Source: Brevundimonas sp. (GTDB lineage Bacteria > Pseudomonadota > Alphaproteobacteria > Caulobacterales > Caulobacteraceae). Taken from it: DNA of 6,466 nucleotides. The notes under the pieces were generated by a model. It was not told the DNA's origin, did not search any database, and was given only the letters and a program-made list of their open reading frames with translations. Position numbers and translations under genes: made by a program. This document shows, one piece after another, positions 1-6,230 of the stretch; positions within the stretch are counted from its first letter, which is position 1, and every line of letters begins with the position of its first letter. The stretch is from the NCBI GenBank assembly GCA_020253595.1, contig JADCBH010000313.1, positions 1-6,466 of the forward strand, written 5' to 3'.

Positions 1-1910
1 ATCGGGCCAGCGCCCCAGAAGTCCCACAGCTGGCCGGAGACGGCACCCAGGATCTGCTCCTGCTCGTTGACGTGGCTGACCGAGATGTTGGCCGTCACGT
101 AGTTGAGAGCGGCAGCGCTCTGGTTGCCGGCACCGAAGACGTTCAGCGGCGTGCACTGGTTCAGGTCGGCAGTGCCTTCCGGCGTGCCCGCCAGGGTTCC
201 GCCGCGCGCCCGGTCGGCCGGGTTCAGCCCTTGAGCGGCGAGGATGCGCGCACGGCAGACGATCGCGTTCGGCGTGCCCAGGACACCGGCCGTGTCACGG
301 ACCGAGTCGGCCGCCAGAGCAAAGCGGTTCACGTCGATACCGAACTCGAGGTTCTCGTTGCGGGCCTCGCCGTAAACGTACGACAGATCCCACGCGATGT
401 TGTCGAGGAACAGGAAGCGATCGTGCTGGCCGTTCAGTCCGATCACGAAGCGCTCGACCTCGCGCGTGTTGTCCTGGAAGCGCTGGGGACCGAACATCGA
501 GTGACGGGCCCAGGGCGCCGCGATCGTCGTCGTCGGAGCGCCAGGCGCGGTCGCCGTCGCGGCACCAAAGTTCGTGACCGTGTTGTTCTGGATCGCGGTC
601 ACGAGGTTCGCCGGCAGGAAGGCGTTGTCGAGACGCAGATCGAACTGCGAAACGGCACGGATCAGGTTGGTCTGGTTCGCGGCGTAGGTGGTGTCCGACA
701 GGAAGATGTCGAAGAAGGTCGGCTGCGAGATGTCGAGCGTGTCTTCGGTGATGAACTTGTATTCAGCCGACAGGTTGATGCTGTCGGTGATCGAGTAGTT
801 GGCACCGACCTGGAAGCGCTGCGATTCCGATTCCGGCAGACGGGACTCGGTGGCGAAGTTGTTCGGGTTCTCGCCGTCGCCGCCGATGTTGAACGGACGG
901 CTGGCACCGGTGGTGCCGATGCGCTGGCCGAAGTTGGCCAGGCGCGCGGTCGTGCCGTCGAACCAGTAGGTGCGGGTCGGATCGACGCTGTAGCAGGTCG
1001 CGCCGTTGATGACCGTGCAGTTCGCGGTCGGGACGAGCGGGTTGTTCAGGGCGCTCGGCTGCTGGGCGTTGGCGAGGGTCGTCTGACCCCAACGCGGACG
1101 GTCGAGGCGACGCAGGCCGCTGTACAGCAGGTTGTCGATCGTCGAATCGAAGGGCGTCGCTGCCGGATCGGCGTCGTTGCCGATCAGGATCCACGCATCC
1201 TCGATCCAGTCGATGTCCAGGCTCTGGACTTCGTCGTTCCGGTCCCATTCGGCGTGGGCGTAGAGGTTCAGGCGGTCATCGAACAGGTTGATACCGGCGA
1301 GGGCCGAGACGCGGTTGTTGGCCGCAACACCACCCTGGACGATCTGACCGTAGTTGGCGTCGATCTCGAGGCCTTCGAAGTCCTTACGGAGCACGAAGTT
1401 CAGGACGCCCGAGACGGCGTCAGCGCCGTAAACCGACGACGCGCCGCCGGTGACGATTTCGATGTTCTCGATCAGCAGACGCGGAATGCTGTCGATGTCG
1501 ACCGCGAGGCTGCCCTGGCCGGCGCCGACGTGACGGCGACCGTCAACCAGGGTCAGGGTGCGGCCCGAACCCAGCGAGCGCAGGTTTGGCAGCGACAGAC
1601 CGCCGTCGTTCAGGCCCGAGCCGGTGGTGTCCGACGGGACGAGCGAGTTCGACAGGGCCGGGATGGTGGCCAGGTAGTCGATGACCGTCGTCTGACCGGT
1701 CGTCAGCAGGTCTTCGCGGGCAACCTGGATCAGCGGCGTGGCCGAGTTGGTCGGGTCACGACGGATACGCGAACCGGTGACCACGATCTCTTCGACCTGG
1801 GTGGCCTGCTCATCCTGAGACGAAGCCGACTGGGCGAGCGCCGGAGCCGAGAACGACATGATGCCTGCGAGCACGGTGGTGCCAAACAGGAGCTTGCGAG
1901 TGGAAATCAT
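1..1910 (-). CDS. TonB-dependent outer-membrane receptor (3' end outside window)
   Basis: Receptors of this family import scarce nutrients across the outer membrane using energy from TonB-ExbB-ExbD. The frame stays open for 636 codons from ATG at 1910 to the left edge. Residues 1-26 look like a Sec signal peptide (MISTRK, a hydrophobic run, then ALA before Gln27). EEIVVTGSR at 40-48 is the usual TonB-box/plug onset. The plug runs to about residue 180 and includes LVDGRR (121-126) and GGASSVYGADAVSGVLNF (155-172), followed by alternating barrel strands. There is no N-terminal STN domain, so signalling to an anti-sigma factor is not expected. Two cysteine pairs (298/306 and 552/586) probably lie in extracellular loops. 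Relatives are commonly about 900-1000 residues, so roughly a third is missing. Substrate cannot be told from sequence; Caulobacterales carry many such receptors. The ATG is the only in-frame start after stop TAG at 1977-1979, but no Shine-Dalgarno sequence sits at normal distance. Class is near certain; substrate is unknown. Confidence 0.95.
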   Translation of the reverse strand, partial: MISTRKLLFGTTVLAGIMSFSAPALAQSASSQDEQATQVEEIVVTGSRIRRDPTNSATPLIQVAREDLLTTGQTTVIDYLATIPALSNSLVPSDTTGSGLNDGGLSLPNLRSLGSGRTLTLVDGRRHVGAGQGSLAVDIDSIPRLLIENIEIVTGGASSVYGADAVSGVLNFVLRKDFEGLEIDANYGQIVQGGVAANNRVSALAGINLFDDRLNLYAHAEWDRNDEVQSLDIDWIEDAWILIGNDADPAATPFDSTIDNLLYSGLRRLDRPRWGQTTLANAQQPSALNNPLVPTANCTVINGATCYSVDPTRTYWFDGTTARLANFGQRIGTTGASRPFNIGGDGENPNNFATESRLPESESQRFQVGANYSITDSINLSAEYKFITEDTLDISQPTFFDIFLSDTTYAANQTNLIRAVSQFDLRLDNAFLPANLVTAIQNNTVTNFGAATATAPGAPTTTIAAPWARHSMFGPQRFQDNTREVERFVIGLNGQHDRFLFLDNIAWDLSYVYGEARNENLEFGIDVNRFALAADSVRDTAGVLGTPNAIVCRARILAAQGLNPADRARGGTLAGTPEGTADLNQCTPLNVFGAGNQSAAALNYVTANISVSHVNEQEQILGAVSGQLWDFWGAGP

Positions 1911-1928
1911 AGAGATGGCCCCGATTGC

Positions 1929-1962
1929 AAAAAAACGCGCGGCACTCCTCCTGAGGGTACCG
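1929..1962 (-). terminator. Stem-loop plus T7 tract in receptor leader (terminator or attenuator)
   Basis: On the minus strand, bases 1962-1940 can fold as CGGTAC-CCT, loop CAGG, AGG, bulged A, GTGCCG. That is nine pairs including one G-U. After a CGCG spacer come seven T residues (1935-1929). This resembles an intrinsic terminator, though the spacer before the T tract is longer than ideal. It could end read-through from ftsA or act as a leader attenuator for the receptor. The only strong Shine-Dalgarno-like sequence upstream of the receptor, AGGAGG (1952-1947), lies within this hairpin. Confidence 0.4.
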
Positions 1963-1973
1963 TTCAGGCGTGA

Positions 1974-2002
1974 GTGCTAAAGGGCATTGGCTGTCGTCGC
2001 AA
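1974..2002 (-). promoter_or_regulatory. Weak candidate promoter for the TonB-dependent receptor
   Basis: On the minus strand, TTGCGA (2002-1997) and TAGCAC (1979-1974) are separated by 17 bp, a spacing compatible with a housekeeping sigma factor. The -10 match is poor. If real, transcription would start near 1967 and give a leader of about 57 nt that begins with the stem-loop at 1962-1940. This was chosen by eye in a short non-coding gap, so other placements are possible. Confidence 0.22.
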
Positions 2003-2023
2003 CCATTGAGGCGACCTTGCGGC

Positions 2024-2065
2024 GGTCTGAACTCACATTTGTTACAATCAGGTCACACTCAGACC
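2024..2065. repeat. Inverted repeat GGTCTGA...TCAGACC between ftsA and receptor gene
   Basis: A perfect 7-bp inverted repeat (2024-2030 and 2059-2065) flanks 28 bp. The interior is AT-richer than the rest of the window and contains a small palindrome TTGTTACAA (2039-2047). The element lies about 114 bp or more upstream of the receptor start. It may be an operator for a dimeric regulator or the base of an RNA stem. No regulator family is assigned, because I do not recognise a specific consensus. Confidence 0.4.
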
Positions 2066-2073
2066 ACACCGCT

Positions 2074-2097
2074 CTTCGGCCCAAAAACAGGCTGAAG
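2074..2097 (-). terminator. Stem-loop 22 nt after ftsA stop, possible weak terminator
   Basis: On the minus strand, CTTCAGCC (2097-2090) and GGCCGAAG (2081-2074) can pair at seven of eight positions around an 8-nt loop containing five T residues. No T run follows the stem, so it is not a classical intrinsic terminator. It may instead protect the 3' end of the ftsA message or mark a processing site. Confidence 0.3.
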
Positions 2098-2118
2098 AAA
2101 TGGACTGCGCCTATGTGG

Positions 2119-3459
2119 CTAGAGGTTATCGCGCAGCCAGCCCGCCGCCCGGGCGACAAGATTGCCGCGATGGACGCGCGGGGCGTCTGCTGCGGTGATC
2201 TGACGCGACATCAGTTTGCGCGCTGAAACCGCTTCGCGCGGCCCATAGGCGGCACGCAGGAGGACGCCGGCGGCGGAGCAGAAGGCCGGCCCTGCGGCAG
2301 AATCGGCCAGGTGGGGCGCGCGCTGCGGTCGGCCCAGACGGACGGGGCGATCGAACACCCGCACGGCCAGTTCCCGCACGCCGTTCAGCTGGCTGGCACC
2401 ACCCGTCAGAACCAGGCCGGCCCCCGGGTCCAGACCTGCGCCGGTGGCCTTGAGCCGGTCACGGAGCAGCTCCAGCGTTTCCTCCACGCGGGGCGCGATG
2501 ACGGTCTTCAGCATGGCACGCGGCACGATGACGGGGCCTGCGCCGGGCTCCTCGCCGCGCGGCGGTGCCTCCAGCATCTCGCGGTCCTCGTGCGCAGCCG
2601 CCATGGCCGAGCCGTGAAGGGTCTTGAGCCGCTCCGCCCCCGCCCTGGAGGTCGACAGCCCCCGGGCGATGTCGGCGGTGACATGGTCGCCACCGACGTT
2701 CAGCGATTCAATGTGCAGCAGGGAGCGTCCACCCCAGACGGCGGCCGAGGTCGAGCCCCCGCCCATGTCGATGCAGACGCAGCCCAGATCCATCTCGTCC
2801 TCTTCCAGCGCGGCGAGCGAGGAGACGACGGGGGCGGCGGCCACGCCCTGGAGATCCAGGTGGGCCAGTTCCAGACAGTGGCTGAGGGCATTGAAGGCAC
2901 TCTCGGCCATCGACACGACCAGCAGGTCGAGCCCCAGCGAGCCGCCGCGCATGGACCTGGGGTCATGCACGCCGCGCGCACCATCCACCGACCAGGCGAT
3001 GGGCAGGACATGGATCGGACGACGGTTGGGCAGGCGGATCTGCGCCAGCGCCATGCCGATGGCGCGGGCCAGATCGGCGTCGCCGACGGGGTTGGCCCCC
3101 AGCGACACGCGGGCCTGCACCCGGTGGCTGGACATCTGACCGATCGCCGTCGTCACGACGACGCCGGACACTGGCGCGCCGGCCGTTCGCTCGGCGCGTT
3201 CGACGGCATGGCCGATGGCCTGGGCGGCCTCGTCCATGTTGACGATAGACCCGCCGCGCACGCCCTTGGACTGGACGTGGCTGGCTCCCGCTACCCGGAT
3301 CGTCCGGTCGGCATGGCGCACACCGTCGGGCTTCATGATGAAGCAGGCCACTTTGGACTGGCCGAGATCCAGCGCGGCCACCACGGGCGCGCGGCTCGTC
3401 ATCCCGCCCTTGTCGAGCTTCGCAGCGTCTGCCGCTGGATCGACCTTCTTGCCCGCCAT
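2119..3459 (-). CDS. ftsA: Cell division protein FtsA
   Basis: FtsA is an actin-like ATPase that tethers FtsZ filaments to the inner membrane and recruits later divisome proteins. The 446-residue product has the fold's signatures in order: phosphate-1 loop DLGQSK (31-36), the FtsA-specific 1C/SHS2 region (about residues 97-175), phosphate-2 DMGGGST (231-237), and adenosine motif LTGGASQLNG (351-360). It ends in an amphipathic helix (431-446, ending GWLRDNL) that matches the family's membrane-targeting sequence. Start ATG 3459 lies 28 nt after the ftsQ stop, with AGGGA 11 nt upstream. This gives about 20 polar residues before the fold. An internal ATG at 3402 (MTSRAPVV) would give 427 residues, nearer the usual 420 or so, so the start is uncertain. 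Stop is TAG. Probably cotranscribed with ftsQ; ftsZ does not follow directly. Confidence 0.97.
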   Translation of the reverse strand: MAGKKVDPAADAAKLDKGGMTSRAPVVAALDLGQSKVACFIMKPDGVRHADRTIRVAGASHVQSKGVRGGSIVNMDEAAQAIGHAVERAERTAGAPVSGVVVTTAIGQMSSHRVQARVSLGANPVGDADLARAIGMALAQIRLPNRRPIHVLPIAWSVDGARGVHDPRSMRGGSLGLDLLVVSMAESAFNALSHCLELAHLDLQGVAAAPVVSSLAALEEDEMDLGCVCIDMGGGSTSAAVWGGRSLLHIESLNVGGDHVTADIARGLSTSRAGAERLKTLHGSAMAAAHEDREMLEAPPRGEEPGAGPVIVPRAMLKTVIAPRVEETLELLRDRLKATGAGLDPGAGLVLTGGASQLNGVRELAVRVFDRPVRLGRPQRAPHLADSAAGPAFCSAAGVLLRAAYGPREAVSARKLMSRQITAADAPRVHRGNLVARAAGWLRDNL

Positions 3460-3487
3460 GCCGGTAAAGTTCCCTACTCTGTTCGAC

Positions 3488-4372
3488 CTAGGCCGAAGCG
3501 CCCGGCCGCACGGCCACCTGGCCCTCGGTGCGAAGATCGATGCGGGCGAAGCCCAGTTCGAGCAGGCGCTCGCGCTGGTCCAGGGCATCCAGCTGGATCA
3601 ACGCCGCCTCCTGGTTCAGCGCCGGCAGCTGGATGATGCCGCCATCGCGAAGCCTGAGATCCCATCGACGCTCATCGACCCGCACGATGGCGTCGATCCG
3701 GCCCATCAGGCGCGGACGCTGGGCGAGAAGCGGCAGAAGCGCCCCCGCTGCGCCATCGGCCCCCGTGCCGACGACCAGCGGCAGGTTTGGATATCGGCCC
3801 GCGTCGGCGCCAGGAATGACCCGGCCCTCGCTATCGATCACGAACGTCCGCCCTGCGGACTGCCAGACGGCGAGCCGGTCATGCTCCGTGACCTCGACGA
3901 TCAGCGTGTCCGGCAACAGGCGCACGACGCGTGCCTCTCGCACCCAGCCCACCTGCTCGACACTGGCCTTCAGCGCCGCCAGGTCCAGCGAGGTGATCGG
4001 CTGGCCCGCCTCGACGTCCAGCGCGCGCTGGATGGCCGGCGTCGCCTCGTCCGAAGCGCCCGTGATGTGCACGCGATTGAGCTTGAGGCCCAGGCCGGTC
4101 GTGACCCCGTCCATGCCGCTGGCCATCGACTGGCCGATGCGCTCGGCGCGCGAACCCGTCGCCATGACGAGCGCCAGAACGGCGACACCGGCGCAGATGC
4201 AGATCACCACCGCACGAGGGCTGAGATCCAGCCGACCGAGCGCGGCCATCTTTCCGGGAACGCCACCAGCGCTCTGCGGCGCGCGACCCCGACCCTGCGA
4301 CCTGGGTCCCCCGCTGCGTTTCGGAGCCGGCGCAGACGCTGCGCGTCGACCGCCGCGAACTACCGCGGGCAT
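3488..4372 (-). CDS. ftsQ: Cell division protein FtsQ
   Basis: FtsQ is a bitopic inner-membrane protein that links early cytoplasmic divisome components with the periplasmic FtsB/FtsL and the septal synthase complex. The 294-residue product has a basic, Gly/Pro/Ala-rich cytoplasmic tail (about 1-52), one transmembrane helix (about 54-72), and a periplasmic POTRA domain (about 99-165, starting LNRVHITG and containing WVREARVVRLLPDTLIVEV). The FtsQ/DivIB beta domain follows, including FVIDSEGRVIP. Start ATG 4372 is supported by GGAGGA six nucleotides upstream. An in-frame ATG at 4393 lacks a good ribosome-binding site and would lengthen the ddl overlap. The chosen start overlaps the end of ddl by 13 nt, so translational coupling is likely. 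The long positively charged tail is common in alphaproteobacterial FtsQ. Confidence 0.96.
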   Translation of the reverse strand: MPAVVRGGRRAASAPAPKRSGGPRSQGRGRAPQSAGGVPGKMAALGRLDLSPRAVVICICAGVAVLALVMATGSRAERIGQSMASGMDGVTTGLGLKLNRVHITGASDEATPAIQRALDVEAGQPITSLDLAALKASVEQVGWVREARVVRLLPDTLIVEVTEHDRLAVWQSAGRTFVIDSEGRVIPGADAGRYPNLPLVVGTGADGAAGALLPLLAQRPRLMGRIDAIVRVDERRWDLRLRDGGIIQLPALNQEAALIQLDALDQRERLLELGFARIDLRTEGQVAVRPGASA

Positions 4373-5298
4373 GAGGCGTCCTCCACCATCCACCGGACCA
4401 GATCTTGATAACTCATGCCCAGATGCGCCGCCTGCTCGGGGACGAGCGAGGTCGGCGTCATGCCGGGCTGGGTGTTGACCTCCAGAAGGACGAGGACATC
4501 CTTAACATCGTCATAACGAAAATCGGTCCGGCTGACCCCGCGACAGCCCAGGGCCGCATGCGCAAGCTCGGATTGCCTCAACGCGGCCTCGAACACATGG
4601 GCGGGGATATCGGCGGGAAGCTTGTGGACGGATCCGCCCGGGGCGTACTTGGCCTCATAGTCGTAGAAGCCCTTGACCGGCGTGATGTCGGTGACGGTCA
4701 GGGCGCGCGGCCCGGTCGTCTCGCCGATGACGGCGACGGCCAGTTCCTTGCCGGGGATATAGGGCTCGACCATGACCTGGTCGCCATAGGTCCAGGCATC
4801 GGACCCGACCTCGGTCTGGGGCCCGTTCGCGCCCTCGCGGACCAGATAGACGCCGACCGAGGATCCCTCGGCATTGGGCTTGATCACATAGGGAGGGTCG
4901 ATGACGTGGCGACGCGCCACTTCATGCCGGTCGAACAGGCCACCGCCGGGCACCGCGACGCCCGCCGCCTTCAGGATCGACTTGGTCTTGTCCTTGTCCA
5001 TCGTCAGGGCCGAGGCCAGGACGCCGGAGTGGGTGTAGGGAATCTGCAGCGTCTCCAGGATGCCCTGGACACAGCCGTCCTCGCCCCACTCACCGTGCAG
5101 CGCGTTCAGGACGACGTCGGGCTTCAGCTCACCGAGGACCTGAGCCAGGTCGCGGCCCGCATCGACGCGGCTGACCCGGGCGACCTGGCCTTCCAGGGCA
5201 TCGGCGCAGCCCTTGCCTGACGACAGCGAAACCTCCCGCTCCGAAGAGAGCCCGCCCATCAGGACGGCGACGTGCAGCTCTGACAGGGGTCGGGACAT
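4360..5298 (-). CDS. ddl: D-alanine--D-alanine ligase
   Basis: This cytoplasmic ATP-grasp enzyme joins two D-alanines with ATP; the dipeptide is then added to UDP-MurNAc-tripeptide by MurF. The 312-residue protein has the expected motifs: GGLSSEREVSL (15-25, with the Glu that binds the first D-Ala), HGEWGEDG (68-75), the ATP-binding strand and glycine-rich loop IKPNAEGSSVGV (139-150), VEPYIPGKELAV, the substrate-covering segment around FYDYEAKYAPGG, and metal/substrate residues Asp259, Glu273 and Asn275 in the C-terminal DFRYDD and LLEVNTQPGMT motifs. Length is typical. ATG 5298 is the only useful start, because an in-frame TAG lies at 5308-5310 and the next Met falls inside the first conserved strand. 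No strong Shine-Dalgarno precedes it. It begins 20 nt after murB and overlaps ftsQ. A candidate CtrA site lies within its 3' part. Confidence 0.97.
   Translation of the reverse strand: MSRPLSELHVAVLMGGLSSEREVSLSSGKGCADALEGQVARVSRVDAGRDLAQVLGELKPDVVLNALHGEWGEDGCVQGILETLQIPYTHSGVLASALTMDKDKTKSILKAAGVAVPGGGLFDRHEVARRHVIDPPYVIKPNAEGSSVGVYLVREGANGPQTEVGSDAWTYGDQVMVEPYIPGKELAVAVIGETTGPRALTVTDITPVKGFYDYEAKYAPGGSVHKLPADIPAHVFEAALRQSELAHAALGCRGVSRTDFRYDDVKDVLVLLEVNTQPGMTPTSLVPEQAAHLGMSYQDLVRWMVEDASCPR
4379..4384 (-). promoter_or_regulatory. Ribosome-binding site of ftsQ
   Basis: GGAGGA on the minus strand lies six nucleotides before ATG 4372, inside the last codons of ddl. It favours the 294-residue FtsQ over a form starting at 4393. 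Confidence 0.75.
4502..4517 (+). promoter_or_regulatory. Candidate CtrA-binding box inside ddl, upstream of ftsQ
   Basis: The plus strand reads TTAAC-ATCGTC-ATAAC, one mismatch from the doubled TTAAC half-site (TTAA-N7-TTAA type) bound by the cell-cycle regulator CtrA in Caulobacterales and Rhizobiales. It lies about 130 bp upstream of the ftsQ start. It is the only TTAA I found in the window. The ddl codons covering it (CGT TAT GAC GAT GTT AAG) are unusually AT-rich for this genome, which suggests selection on the DNA itself. In Caulobacter crescentus, ftsQA transcription is known to depend on CtrA. The matching -10 element is not clear. Confidence 0.5.
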
Positions 5299-5318
5299 GG
5301 GGCTGTTCTAGCGATCGG

Positions 5319-6230
5319 TTATGAAGGGCGGCCGATCCTCTTGATCTCCCATTCGAGGTTTACGCCGAGTTTACTTTGAACGTCGGCGCGGACGGTTTCA
5401 CCCAATCCCTCGATATCGGCGGCGGTCGCTTCGCCGGGGTTGATCATGAAGTTGGAGTGCAGCTCGCTGAACATGGCCCCGCCGCCGGTGACCTTGTGCA
5501 GCCGTCCCCGCCAGCCGGCCTCATCGACCAGTTTCCACGACGAATGACCCGGCGGGTTCTTGAAGGTCGAGCCGCCGGTCTTCTCGCGTATCGGCTGGGT
5601 CTGTTCGCGGCGCGCGGTGATCTCGGCGATGCGTGTGGCGACGGCATCGGGATCGTCCGGCGTCCCGCGATAGGTCGCCTCAAGCCAGAGGATGTCTTCG
5701 TTGTAGCTGTTGTGGCGATACGAGTAGCCGAAGTCCTGGACGGAATAGTCTCTCATGTCACCGGAGCGAGTCACGCCCTTGGCGGACACCAGAACGTCCC
5801 GGGTCTCCGATCCGTAGCACCCGGCATTCATGACCAGCGCCCCCCCGATCGTGCCCGGGATGCCGGCATAGAACTCCAGCCCCGCGAGCCCAGCCTTGGC
5901 CGAGGCCTTGGCCACCATGGCGTCCAGCGCGCCCGCGCCCGCCGTGATCGTGTCGCCCTCGGTCGAGATGCCTGCGAAGGCCCGACCCGCCAGCCGGATC
6001 ACCACGCCTTCGACCCCGCCGTCGCGCACGATGACGTTCGAGCCGACGCCGAGCACAGTCACGGGAACGGCCGGGTCCAGCGCCTTCAGGAACTCCGCCA
6101 GGTCATCGGCATCGGCGGGAATAAAGAGCGCATCTGCCGATCCGCCCACCCGGAACCAGGTGTAGGGTGCCAACGGCTCGTCGTGCACCAGCTTGCCGCG
6201 CGCGGCCGGGAGACGGTCGCGCCAGGTCAC
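5319..6230 (-). CDS. murB: UDP-N-acetylenolpyruvoylglucosamine reductase MurB
   Basis: MurB is a cytoplasmic FAD enzyme that uses NADPH to reduce UDP-GlcNAc-enolpyruvate to UDP-MurNAc, the second committed step of peptidoglycan synthesis. The 303-residue protein shows the FAD-binding motifs YTWFRVGGSAD (23-33), LGVGSNVIVRDGG (60-72) and GIPGTIGGALVMNAGCYG (123-140). It also has YSYRHNS (169-175, with the catalytic-region Arg172), GGSTFKNP (219-226, with the proton-donating Ser221) and a C-terminal LEWEIKRIG whose Glu295 should be the active-site glutamate. The compact size and motif pattern fit type II MurB, which lacks the tyrosine loop of the E. coli enzyme. The start is GTG 6230, supported by GGAGG seven nucleotides upstream. 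GTG overlaps the murC stop as GTGA, so translation is probably coupled. Stop is TAA. Confidence 0.97.
   Translation of the reverse strand: MTWRDRLPAARGKLVHDEPLAPYTWFRVGGSADALFIPADADDLAEFLKALDPAVPVTVLGVGSNVIVRDGGVEGVVIRLAGRAFAGISTEGDTITAGAGALDAMVAKASAKAGLAGLEFYAGIPGTIGGALVMNAGCYGSETRDVLVSAKGVTRSGDMRDYSVQDFGYSYRHNSYNEDILWLEATYRGTPDDPDAVATRIAEITARREQTQPIREKTGGSTFKNPPGHSSWKLVDEAGWRGRLHKVTGGGAMFSELHSNFMINPGEATAADIEGLGETVRADVQSKLGVNLEWEIKRIGRPS

Noticed and set aside
72..1973. Plus-strand open frame of 633 codons
   Set aside because: It is antisense to the receptor gene, whose minus-strand product has clear signal peptide, plug and barrel motifs. The plus-strand translation is Arg/Val/Gly-rich with no recognisable domain, as expected from GC-rich DNA with few stops.
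1977..2159. Minus-strand 60-codon frame covering the ftsA end and the gap
   Set aside because: Begins with TTG inside ftsA, has no clear ribosome-binding site and no recognisable sequence features; probably chance.
1987..2226. Plus-strand 79-codon frame across the non-coding gap
   Set aside because: TTG start with poor ribosome-binding context, and half of it is antisense to ftsA. The composition is not protein-like enough to call, though a small gene cannot be fully excluded.
3460..3588. Longer FtsA starting at 3588
   Set aside because: It would overlap ftsQ by about 100 nt and add 43 non-conserved residues; ATG 3459, just after the ftsQ stop, fits the family better.
2311..3636. Plus-strand open frame of 441 codons
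   Set aside because: Antisense shadow of ftsA; low-complexity His/Arg/Gly-rich translation without family motifs.
4373..4393. Longer FtsQ starting at ATG 4393
   Set aside because: It lacks a good ribosome-binding site, while ATG 4372 has GGAGGA at six nucleotides.
4401..4414. Possible -10 element GTTATCAA between the CtrA-like box and ftsQ
   Set aside because: Matches a Caulobacter -10 consensus only weakly and is about 90 bp from the CtrA-like box, too far for a standard CtrA-activated promoter.
3215..4478. Two overlapping plus-strand open frames of 397 and 316 codons
   Set aside because: They overlap each other and lie antisense to ftsA, ftsQ and ddl. Translations are Arg/Ser/Ala-rich with no domain signal.
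4405..5220. Plus-strand open frame of 271 codons
   Set aside because: Antisense to ddl, which has complete ATP-grasp ligase motifs on the minus strand.
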